Shown: in pieces, positions 1 to 4,952 of the stretch | How positions within the stretch are numbered: the first letter of the stretch is position 1 | Layout of the letters: each line of letters begins with the position of its first letter | NCBI GenBank assembly: GCA_013812265.1 | Contig: JACCTQ010000366.1 | Coordinates: 1 to 5,459 of the forward strand | DNA from: Actinomycetota bacterium | Lineage (GTDB): Bacteria > Actinomycetota > Thermoleophilia > Gaiellales > Gaiellaceae | Direction: 5' to 3' | Length of the DNA stretch: 5,459 nt | The notes under the pieces: generated by a model | What the model was told of the DNA's origin: nothing | The model's input: the letters and a program-made list of their open reading frames with translations, nothing else | Database searches by the model: none | Made by a program: the position numbers and the translations under genes

Positions 1-1350
1 CGCCGCCAGCAGCGCCCGCAACGTGGGCGGGACGACGACCTCGCCCTCTGCCTCTCCGGCCATGGCCAGCATCTCCTCGATGAAGAGCGGGTTGCCGCCC
101 GCCGCGCGCGCGATTCGCTCGCGCAGCCCGCCGGGAATGCTCTCCGCGATCAGCTCCTCCACCTCCTCCTCACCCAGGGGCTCGAGCCGAAGCGTCAGCG
201 GCCAGTCAGGGCGGCGCTCGCCGAGCTCGGGCCGGGCCAGGCAGAGGAGCAGGATCGATTGGCCCAAGGAGAGGAGAGCGACATGCTCGATCAGGTCGCA
301 GAACGTCTGCTCGCCCCACTGGATGTCGTCGAAGACGACGACGAGCGGCCGCTCTGCCGCAGCCTGCTCCAGCGTCTTGCGGAAGGCCCAGGCGATCTCC
401 TCTGCCGATGTCGCCGCCTCGCTCTCGCCCAGCAGCGAGCGGATTGCGGCCGCGGCGGCCTCGTCCGAAGGCAGCAGGTCCAGCTGCTTCAAGACCTCCA
501 CCACCGGCCAGTAGGTGATGCCCTCCCCGTAGGGCAGGCAGCGGCCGCGCACAACCGTCGCCTCGATCGAGGCCAGAGCCTCGGCGGCCAGGCGAGACTT
601 GCCCACGCCGGCATCGCCCACGACCGTGAGCAGCTCGCAGCGCTGCTCGTCCAGCGCGCGCTGCCAGGCCTCCTGTACCAGCGCGAGCTCGCGCGCGCGT
701 CCCACGAACAACGCATCGTGTCGCCGCTCGGGCGCATCGAGCAGACGCAGCAACCGGTAGGCGCGCACCGGCTCGGCCTTGCCCTTGAGCTGGAGCGGCT
801 CCACTGGCTCCACCTCGGCGGCATCGCGAACGAGCGCGAGTGTCGGCTGCCCCATCAGCACCTCGCCCGCCTCGGCCGCCTGCTCGAGGCGGGCTGCCAC
901 ATTGACCGCATCGCCCGTCGCCAGGCGCTCCTCCGTCCCCGCCACCACCTCGCCTGTCATGACGCCGATTCGCCCCTCGAGGCCGAGCTCTGGCAGAGCG
1001 TCCCGCATCTCGAGCGCCGAGCGCAGCGCGCGCAGCGCGTCGTCCTCGTGCACCAGCGGCACGCCGAAGACGGCCATCACGGCGTCGCCGATGAACTTCT
1101 CGACGCTGCCGCCGTGGCGCTCCACGATCGCCTTCATCTGGTCGAAGTAGCGCGCCAGCAGCGTGCGTAGCCGCTCGGGATCGACCGACTCGCCGAGGGC
1201 GGTCGAGCCCGCGAGGTCGCAGAAGAGGACGGTTACGGTCTTGCGCTGCTCCTTCGCTTGCGAGGGCAAAGCGGCGAATGAGAAGCCGCACTGCTGGCAG
1301 AACCTGGCGCCCTCACTGTTTTCGTGCCCACAACTCGTGCAGATCAGCAC
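1..1350 (-). CDS. Zinc-ribbon class III adenylate/guanylate cyclase fused to STAND/AAA-type ATPase (partial, C-terminus off left edge)
   Basis: An uninterrupted frame of 450 codons runs from a GTG at 1350 to the left edge with no stop; I translated it by hand. Residues 4-21 form a CxxC-x10-CxxC zinc ribbon (C4, C7, C18, C21). Residues 38-200 are a class III nucleotide cyclase domain: FCDLAGST (metal Asp45), EKFIGDAVMAVFG (Lys85, metal Asp89) and GDAVNVAARL (Asn150 and Arg154, the transition-state pair). Catalytic residues are therefore present. The adenine-selecting Asp of classical adenylate cyclases is not evident (Leu143 aligns there), so cAMP versus cGMP cannot be read. Residues 215-222 (FVGRAREL) open an ATPase module with Walker A GDAGVGKS (245-252), Walker B LVVVFDDIQW (336-345) and GGNPLFIEEML (418-428), typical of STAND signalling ATPases. 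The family usually continues with a TPR-like C-terminal half, here missing because of the window edge. Likely a cytosolic sensor. The GTG is the first in-frame start after a TAG at 1360-1362. Confidence 0.93.
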   Translation of the reverse strand, partial: MLICTSCGHENSEGARFCQQCGFSFAALPSQAKEQRKTVTVLFCDLAGSTALGESVDPERLRTLLARYFDQMKAIVERHGGSVEKFIGDAVMAVFGVPLVHEDDALRALRSALEMRDALPELGLEGRIGVMTGEVVAGTEERLATGDAVNVAARLEQAAEAGEVLMGQPTLALVRDAAEVEPVEPLQLKGKAEPVRAYRLLRLLDAPERRHDALFVGRARELALVQEAWQRALDEQRCELLTVVGDAGVGKSRLAAEALASIEATVVRGRCLPYGEGITYWPVVEVLKQLDLLPSDEAAAAAIRSLLGESEAATSAEEIAWAFRKTLEQAAAERPLVVVFDDIQWGEQTFCDLIEHVALLSLGQSILLLCLARPELGERRPDWPLTLRLEPLGEEEVEELIAESIPGGLRERIARAAGGNPLFIEEMLAMAGEAEGEVVVPPTLRALLAA

Positions 1351-1356
1351 GGGGCG

Positions 1357-1385
1357 AGACTAGACCGCATCCCCGCCCAGGACAA
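1357..1385 (-). promoter_or_regulatory. Promoter of the cyclase gene, leaderless type
   Basis: Reading the minus strand, TTGTCC (1385-1380) lies 17 nt before TAGTCT (1362-1357), which ends 6 nt before the GTG at 1350. TTGTCC matches 4 of 6 of the TTGACA box and TAGTCT fits the TANNNT -10 pattern of actinobacteria. Transcription would then begin at or next to the start codon, and no Shine-Dalgarno sequence is present. The boxes and spacing are seen; the transcription start is inferred. Confidence 0.55.
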
Positions 1386-1401
1386 CCTCGCGACTTCGCC
1401 C

Positions 1402-1570
1402 TTAAGGGCCTGTCCAGAAAGTGGCCGCGGTGGATGACGCGCGAGAAACTGCGCCAGGCGAGGACGCAGGGAGCGCCAATATGCGGGCATATTGGCGCTA
1501 CCGAGGACGCTGCATGGCGGAGTTTGGCGCCCGTCAGGCACCCTGGTCGACTTTCTGGACAGGCCCTTAA
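1402..1570. mobile_element. MITE-like palindromic element with 21-bp terminal inverted repeats, no transposase
   Basis: The left arm at 1402-1422 and the right arm at 1550-1570 are exact reverse complements over 21 bp. They contain GGGCCTGTCCAGAAAGT, with TTAA at the outer edge of both arms. Between them the halves stay partly complementary, with interrupted matches such as TGACG, AAACT and CGCCA and one 1-nt indel. A perfect 13-bp hairpin with a 2-nt loop (1472-1499, arm AGCGCCAATATGC) sits at the centre. The whole 169 bp can therefore fold back on itself. No open reading frame in it looks real. The TTAA could be a target duplication, which would make the element 161 bp (1406-1566); TTAA fits the YTAR target of IS5-group elements, but I cannot name the parent. 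A structured regulatory element or a decayed insertion-sequence end pair is the alternative. Confidence 0.7.
1472..1499. repeat. Perfect 13-bp central hairpin of the palindromic element
   Basis: AGCGCCAATATGC (1472-1484) pairs completely with GCATATTGGCGCT (1487-1499) around a GG loop (1485-1486). It is centred within half a base of the midpoint of the outer inverted repeats. It is AT-richer in its inner half than the surrounding DNA. There is no T-run after it on either strand, so it does not look like an ordinary intrinsic terminator. Confidence 0.85.
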
Positions 1571-1616
1571 CCCACCTTTACCGCGTCCGTGATTGACTGC
1601 GTGCGTCGAAGCGAGG

Positions 1617-1624
1617 AAAGGAGG
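1617..1624 (+). promoter_or_regulatory. Strong Shine-Dalgarno sequence before the small membrane protein
   Basis: AAAGGAGG lies 6 nt before the ATG at 1631, close to an ideal anti-16S match and spacing. This decides the start of the downstream gene in favour of ATG 1631 over the in-frame GTG at 1589. It stands out because no other complete gene in the window has a clear Shine-Dalgarno sequence. Confidence 0.75.
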
Positions 1625-1630
1625 CTACGG

Positions 1631-1891
1631 ATGGAGCAGGCAACCACGGCCAGCTGGCGGCTACCCATCGCCGTCTTCGCGGCGATCTTCGCCGCCGCTG
1701 CCCTCTGGGTGACCATCTCGGCCGCTCGCGGCTCGAGTGACTCGCCCGGATCGAACACGCCGGCTCAGACAGGTGGCCCCTCATCGTTCTTCGGCGTTGC
1801 AGACGGACTGGGTCGCGGTTCTGGCGACGAGAACTGTCCGGACAAGAAGCGAGGAGGCTCTCGAGGCTCGGATATCTCGTCCGAGGTCTAG
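1631..1891 (+). CDS. Small single-pass membrane protein, unknown function
   Basis: An 86-residue protein that I do not recognise. The ATG at 1631 is supported by AAAGGAGG 6 nt upstream. After a short N-terminus (MEQATTASWR), residues 11-31 form one hydrophobic helix rich in Ala, Ile, Phe and Leu, ending in a Trp-containing edge. The rest (33-86) is a hydrophilic, low-complexity tail rich in Gly, Ser, Asp and Arg, with one stretch of order around FFGVADGLG (53-61) and a single Cys69 in DENCPDKK. The helix could be an anchor or an uncleaved signal; no AxA site follows it convincingly and there is no lipobox. It starts 60 bp after the palindromic element and is convergent with the ABC-F gene. 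A TTGACT sequence at 1593-1598 could be a -35 box, but I see no matching -10. It is probably real because of the ribosome binding site and helix. Confidence 0.6.
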   Translation: MEQATTASWRLPIAVFAAIFAAAALWVTISAARGSSDSPGSNTPAQTGGPSSFFGVADGLGRGSGDENCPDKKRGGSRGSDISSEV

Positions 1892-1910
1892 AGCGCTCGT
1901 TCGTCCACGC

Positions 1911-1942
1911 GCTGCGGCGGCTCTTCGACGGGCCGCCGCAGC
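1911..1942. terminator. GC-rich hairpin between convergent genes, possible bidirectional terminator
   Basis: GCTGCGGCGGC (1911-1921) pairs perfectly over 11 bp with GCCGCCGCAGC (1932-1942) around a 10-nt loop that contains TTCG. It begins 19 nt after the stop of the small membrane gene and lies downstream of the ABC-F gene on the other strand, where a terminator is expected. No T-tract follows on either side, so it would be a tailless type, if it terminates at all. Confidence 0.5.
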
Positions 1943-1962
1943 CATGTCTGGGGCCTGACCCC
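1941..1962. repeat. Short intergenic repeat, copy 1
   Basis: GC-C-ATGTCTGGGG followed by CCTGACCCC. The 10-mer ATGTCTGGGG recurs exactly at 2000-2009, followed there by a similar CTGRCCCC ending. Inside the copy, GGGG (1950-1953) can pair with CCCC (1959-1962), and a CCCCGGGG palindrome follows at 1959-1966. Confidence 0.5.
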
Positions 1963-1996
1963 GGGGACACGATCCGCCGAGGGCACGTCGTGGGGA

Positions 1997-2019
1997 GCTA
2001 TGTCTGGGGGACTGGCCCC
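1997..2019. repeat. Short intergenic repeat, copy 2, abutting the ABC-F stop codon
   Basis: GC-T-ATGTCTGGGG followed by GACTGGCCCC, a diverged direct copy 56 bp from copy 1. GGGG (2007-2010) can pair with CCCC (2016-2019). The last base overlaps the TAG stop codon (minus strand, 2019-2021) of the ABC-F gene, so on that transcript a small GC hairpin would form right at the stop. Confidence 0.5.
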
Positions 2020-3656
2020 TACGCCGGTACGCGCGCGCGGCTCTCGAACCAGTCGCTGTAGCCGCCCTCGTGCGAGCGCACCTCGCCGTCACCCACCTCG
2101 ATGATCCGGTCGGCGATGCGGTCGAGGAAGTAACGGTCGTGCGAGGTGAAGACGGCCGTCCCCTCGAACGTCTCCAGCTGTGACTCGAGCACCTCGATCG
2201 AGTCGATGTCGAGGTGGTTCGTGGGTTCGTCGAGTACGAGCAGATTCGCCCCGCTCAGCATCAGGAGCAGAAGCTGGAGGCGCGTCCGCTCGCCCCCGCT
2301 CAGCAGCCGGTTGGGGCGCCGCACCTGCTCGTAGCTGAAGAGAAACTTCATCAGCACCGAGACGGCCTCGCCCTCCGTGAAGGGCCGCGCCCCGCGCACG
2401 GTCTCGAGTGGCGTGGCTCCTGGAGCCAGCGTCTCCTGATCCTGCGCGAGGTAGCCGATCCTGATCGACGGTCCGAGCCAGACCTCGCCTTCGGTCGGTC
2501 GGAGCTCGCCGACGAGCAGCTTCAAAAGGACGCTTTTCCCGGCGCCGTTCTCGCCCACGATCCCGACCCGCTCGCCGTGCAGGACGGTCAGGTCGACGTC
2601 GACCAGCACGGGATCGTCGCCGAACGAGACGCCTGCGCTGCGAAGCTCGAACACGCGCTGCCCGCCGCGCTGGTGCGGATGCAACCGCAGGGCGATCTTT
2701 CGCCGCTCGAGCACCGGCCGCTCGATCTTCTCCATGCGGTCGATCTGCCGCTGCTTGTTCCGCGCCTGTTTGATGTGGCGCTCGTCGACCACCCGGTGCG
2801 CCCAGTCCTTGAAACGCCGGACCGCCTCCTCCAGCCTGGCGATCTCCTTCTGCTGCGTCGTGTACAGCACCTGCTGGCGCTGGGCCTCGAGCTCGCGCGC
2901 GAGCGTGTACGCGGAGTAGTTGCCGGGCCACATCCTGATACGGCCGCGACCGAGCTCGGCGATCTGGCTGACCGTCTCGTCGAGGAGATACCGGTCGTGG
3001 GAAACGATCGCGATCGCGCCGTCGAACGTGGAGACCAGCTTCTCCACGAGCCCGCGGCCCGCCGAGTCGAGATGCGCCTCCGGCTCGTCCAGGAGTAGGA
3101 CGTCTGGCGCCTGCGCCAGACAGGCGGCGAGCTCGACCAGCTTGCGCTGCCCACCGCTCAGCGCACTTGTCGGCAGCTCGGCATCCGGGCCTCCGAGGCC
3201 GAGGTCGTCGAGGTAGCTGTGCGCGCGGCCGTCGAACCCAGGCCCGCCGGCCGCGTGGTATCGCTCGAGCAGCTGCTCCTGCTGGCGCAGCACGCGGGTC
3301 ATCCGATCGAGATCGGAAACGATCTCCGGCGTGCCGAGACGCTCGGCGCACACGGCTAGCTCCTCCTCGAGCTCGTGCAGATCCGGGCGCCCTGCGCGAA
3401 TGCGCTCCAGAGGCGTGCGCCCGTCCCCGAGCGGATGCTGCTCCAGGTACGAGATGGTCACGCCCCGCCGGCGCACGACCTCTCCGCCGTCGGCCTCCTC
3501 CCGGCCGGCCACGATGCGGAGCAAAGTCGACTTGCCCGAGCCGTTCGGGCCCACGACGCCGATGCGGGCGCGCTCGCCGATCTCGAAGTCGAGCCCCTCG
3601 AGGATCGACCGGCTGCCGAAGGTCTTCCATATGCCGTTCAGCGTGACGAGGCTCAT
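2019..3656 (-). CDS. ABC-F family ATPase (ribosome-associated type, two ATP-binding domains)
   Basis: A 545-residue protein with two nucleotide-binding domains and no membrane segment, the usual ABC-F layout and length. Domain 1: Walker A GPNGSGKST (36-44), Q-loop around Gln73, signature LSGGQ (166-170), Walker B LLLDEP (187-192), switch His220. Domain 2: Walker A GENGAGKSV (368-376), Q-loop Gln405, signature LSGGE (452-456), Walker B LLVLDEP (472-478), switch His506. The charged linker at about 250-325 is the predicted coiled-coil arm that in characterised ABC-F proteins reaches the ribosomal peptidyl-transferase centre. There is no long C-terminal coiled coil as in Uup. The family includes translation factors (EttA type) and antibiotic-resistance proteins; nothing here decides between them. 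One oddity is that domain 1 reads DEPEAHLD where the family norm is DEPTNHLD, which domain 2 keeps; the catalytic Glu191 is intact. The ATG at 3656 is divergent from the GNAT-like gene and has no Shine-Dalgarno sequence. Confidence 0.93.
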   Translation of the reverse strand: MSLVTLNGIWKTFGSRSILEGLDFEIGERARIGVVGPNGSGKSTLLRIVAGREEADGGEVVRRRGVTISYLEQHPLGDGRTPLERIRAGRPDLHELEEELAVCAERLGTPEIVSDLDRMTRVLRQQEQLLERYHAAGGPGFDGRAHSYLDDLGLGGPDAELPTSALSGGQRKLVELAACLAQAPDVLLLDEPEAHLDSAGRGLVEKLVSTFDGAIAIVSHDRYLLDETVSQIAELGRGRIRMWPGNYSAYTLARELEAQRQQVLYTTQQKEIARLEEAVRRFKDWAHRVVDERHIKQARNKQRQIDRMEKIERPVLERRKIALRLHPHQRGGQRVFELRSAGVSFGDDPVLVDVDLTVLHGERVGIVGENGAGKSVLLKLLVGELRPTEGEVWLGPSIRIGYLAQDQETLAPGATPLETVRGARPFTEGEAVSVLMKFLFSYEQVRRPNRLLSGGERTRLQLLLLMLSGANLLVLDEPTNHLDIDSIEVLESQLETFEGTAVFTSHDRYFLDRIADRIIEVGDGEVRSHEGGYSDWFESRARVPA

Positions 3657-3676
3657 GGGGCTACATAATCGCTGCC
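3657..3676. promoter_or_regulatory. 20-bp divergent promoter core, probably leaderless in both directions
   Basis: Only 20 bp separate the ABC-F ATG (3656, minus) from the GTG at 3677 (plus). They hold the AT-rich core TACATAATC. On the plus strand CATAAT (3664-3669, 5 of 6 to TATAAT) ends 7 nt before GTG 3677. On the minus strand GATTAT (3670-3665, 4 of 6) ends 8 nt before ATG 3656. No Shine-Dalgarno sequence fits either gene, so both messages probably start at their start codons. The -35 regions would lie inside the opposing coding sequences; I see no good -35 match for either. Confidence 0.45.
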
Positions 3677-4432
3677 GTGCAGGTGATCACGCCGACATCC
3701 CGCGAGCGTCCCGACCTTGCCGATCGGGCGGAGGACATCGGCGACGAGATCTGGCCGGAGTACAACCGGCACGGTGACGTCCTGAACCTGCACTGGAGCT
3801 CGTTGCGAGGTCGCTTCCCGGACTTCCAGTTCGTCGTGTACGACCAAGAGGCTGATGAGCTCCTGGCGGAGGGGCACACGATTCCCTGCCGGTGGGACGG
3901 AACGATCGACGGGCTCCCGTCCGGCATCGACGGCGTCATGGAGCAGGGCGTCGATCTCCACGAGCGCGGTGAGCCACCGAACGCGCTGTCCGCGATCGCC
4001 ATCGAGATCCGGCCGTCTCACCAGGGGAGGGGCCTGAGTCGAATCCTCATCGCGCGCATGGGCGAGATAGCCGAGGCGCACGGCTTCGCGAGCCTGATCG
4101 CCCCGGTGCGCCCGAACTGGAAGGAGCGCTATCCACTCACGCCAATCGAGAGCTATGCCTACTGGACGCGGGATGACGGGCTCCCGTTCGATCCTTGGAT
4201 CCGCGTGCACCACCGCCTCGGCGCCGAGATCCTCCTACCCGACCCCAGGTCGCTGCGGATCACGGGGAGTGTCTCTGAGTGGGAGAGCTGGACCGAGATG
4301 GCGTTCCCGGAGAGCGGCGACTACGTCTTTCCGCACGGGCTCGCGCCCGTCGCGATCGACCAGGAGGCCGACCAGGGCCGCTACTGGGAGCCGAACGTCT
4401 GGATGCACCATCGCGTCTCGGCCGGCAACTGA
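3677..4432 (+). CDS. GNAT-like N-acetyltransferase family protein
   Basis: A 251-residue cytosolic protein. The recognisable part is the acetyl-CoA binding motif A of the GNAT fold: SAIAIEIRPSHQGRGLSRILI (about 105-125), with the Q-G-R-G-L-S pyrophosphate loop at 116-121 following a beta strand, then a helix (MGEIAEAHGF, 128-137). The N-terminal part (IWPEYNRHGDVLNLHW, 25-40; FQFVVYDQEADELLAEGHTIPCRWDG, 50-75) resembles the acceptor-side strands of the fold. The C-terminal 100 residues are Trp- and Asp-rich (for example WIRVHHRLGAEIL, 174-186) and go beyond the usual 150-180 residue GNAT, so a subfamily extension is likely. The substrate cannot be read. The GTG at 3677 is chosen because CATAAT lies 7 nt before it; a second GTG at 3683 is possible. 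The gene is divergent from the ABC-F gene, which may mean shared regulation but proves nothing about function. A terminator hairpin follows the stop. Confidence 0.72.
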   Translation: MQVITPTSRERPDLADRAEDIGDEIWPEYNRHGDVLNLHWSSLRGRFPDFQFVVYDQEADELLAEGHTIPCRWDGTIDGLPSGIDGVMEQGVDLHERGEPPNALSAIAIEIRPSHQGRGLSRILIARMGEIAEAHGFASLIAPVRPNWKERYPLTPIESYAYWTRDDGLPFDPWIRVHHRLGAEILLPDPRSLRITGSVSEWESWTEMAFPESGDYVFPHGLAPVAIDQEADQGRYWEPNVWMHHRVSAGN

Positions 4433-4442
4433 GCCAGCACCC

Positions 4443-4472
4443 GCCCGGGCGACTTGTACCCCGGGCCGTTTT
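4443..4472 (+). terminator. Intrinsic terminator after the GNAT-like gene
   Basis: GCCCGGG (4443-4449) pairs over 7 bp with CCCGGGC (4460-4466) around a 10-nt loop. CG and then TTTT (4469-4472) follow. It begins 10 nt after the GNAT-like stop codon. The T-run is short but this is the best terminator-like site in the window. Its loop carries the probable -35 box of the next gene. Confidence 0.55.
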
Positions 4473-4483
4473 CGCGTTACGGT
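4454..4483 (+). promoter_or_regulatory. Promoter of the secreted protein gene, leaderless type
   Basis: TTGTAC (4454-4459) and TACGGT (4478-4483) are separated by 18 nt, and the second ends 6 nt before the ATG at 4490. This repeats the layout seen before the cyclase gene. The TTG at 4454, an in-frame alternative start, is better read as this -35 box. Confidence 0.5.
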
Positions 4484-4489
4484 GACGGT

Positions 4490-4891
4490 ATGTCCGCCAT
4501 TCGGATCGCTCTGCTCGCCTCGGCTCTGGCCATTCTCTTCGTCGGCCCGCTCGACCGGGCGGATGCCGGCGAATCTCGCCGCGTCTCGAGCTACTGCAGC
4601 AAGAGCGGCGATCTCTGCTTCGGCATCTTCGAGCAGAAAGGACGGTATTCGTTCCAGATCGACACCTTCGCGCGCTACTTCGGCCGCTACCGGCTATGTG
4701 TGAGGCCGCCCCGCGGGGCCGAGCTCTGCCGGAGCTTTCCGATCGCGAAGAAGGGCAAGCTCTTCGGGTCCACGGTTCGGTGGGAGCGGAACTATCCGAA
4801 CCGCGGCACAGGTCGGTACCGGGTCACCTGGAAGCTCGCGTCAGGACGGCTCGGGCCGACGCTCGTGTTCCGCTACGTCAAGCCCGCCTAG
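4490..4891 (+). CDS. Small secreted protein with four cysteines, unknown function
   Basis: A 133-residue protein that I do not recognise. Residues 1-26 form a signal peptide: a short basic start (MSAIR), a hydrophobic core (IALLASALAILFVGPL, 6-21) and an ADA cleavage site, giving a mature N-terminus at Gly27. The mature domain of about 107 residues has four cysteines (C36, C43, C70, C80), enough for two disulfides. It alternates short beta-like stretches rich in Tyr, Arg and Gly (SGDLCFGIFEQ, YRLCVRPPRG, GRYRVTWKLASG, TLVFRYVKP), which suggests a small beta-sandwich. No catalytic motif is visible. The ATG at 4490 is preferred over an in-frame TTG at 4454 because it places the signal peptide at the very N-terminus and follows a -10-like TACGGT by 6 nt. 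It ends 61 bp before a convergent gene; that gap (4892-4952) shows no clear hairpin or other feature. Confidence 0.75.
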   Translation: MSAIRIALLASALAILFVGPLDRADAGESRRVSSYCSKSGDLCFGIFEQKGRYSFQIDTFARYFGRYRLCVRPPRGAELCRSFPIAKKGKLFGSTVRWERNYPNRGTGRYRVTWKLASGRLGPTLVFRYVKPA

Positions 4892-4952
4892 ACGATCGAT
4901 CCAAATTCCAGCGCCGCCGATTGGCAACAGCACTCGAACTCGAATCAATCAT

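Noticed and set aside
259..1170. Plus-strand open frame of 303 codons antisense to the cyclase
   Set aside because: Stop-poor antisense frames are expected in GC-rich genes. No recognisable domain and no start signals.
206..1291. Long open frame on the minus strand (361 codons) overlapping the cyclase gene
   Set aside because: It is another frame of the same strand, with an Arg/Ala/Gly-rich composition and no motifs. The frame starting at GTG 1350 carries all cyclase and ATPase motifs.
1344..1541. Short open frames crossing the palindromic element on both strands (up to about 104 codons)
   Set aside because: They run through inverted repeats and intergenic DNA, have no ribosome binding site and encode low-complexity Arg/Pro-rich peptides.
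1402..1570. The palindrome as an integron attC site or a simple terminator
   Set aside because: No attC-type GTTRRRY/RYYYAAC core ends. It lies upstream of both flanking genes, so it cannot terminate either, and no T-run follows.
1589..1630. N-terminal extension of the small membrane protein from GTG 1589
   Set aside because: The ideal Shine-Dalgarno sequence at 1617-1624 points to ATG 1631 and would lie inside the extension.
1911..2019. CRISPR-like repeats in the convergent intergenic region
   Set aside because: Only two diverged short copies, no regular spacers and no cas genes nearby.
2214..3098. Plus-strand open frame of 294 codons antisense to the ABC-F gene
   Set aside because: It is a shadow of the ABC-F coding sequence, with no domain, helix pattern or ribosome binding site.
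4454..4489. N-terminal extension of the secreted protein from TTG 4454
   Set aside because: It would push the signal peptide inward, and it overlaps a terminator loop and the inferred -35 box.
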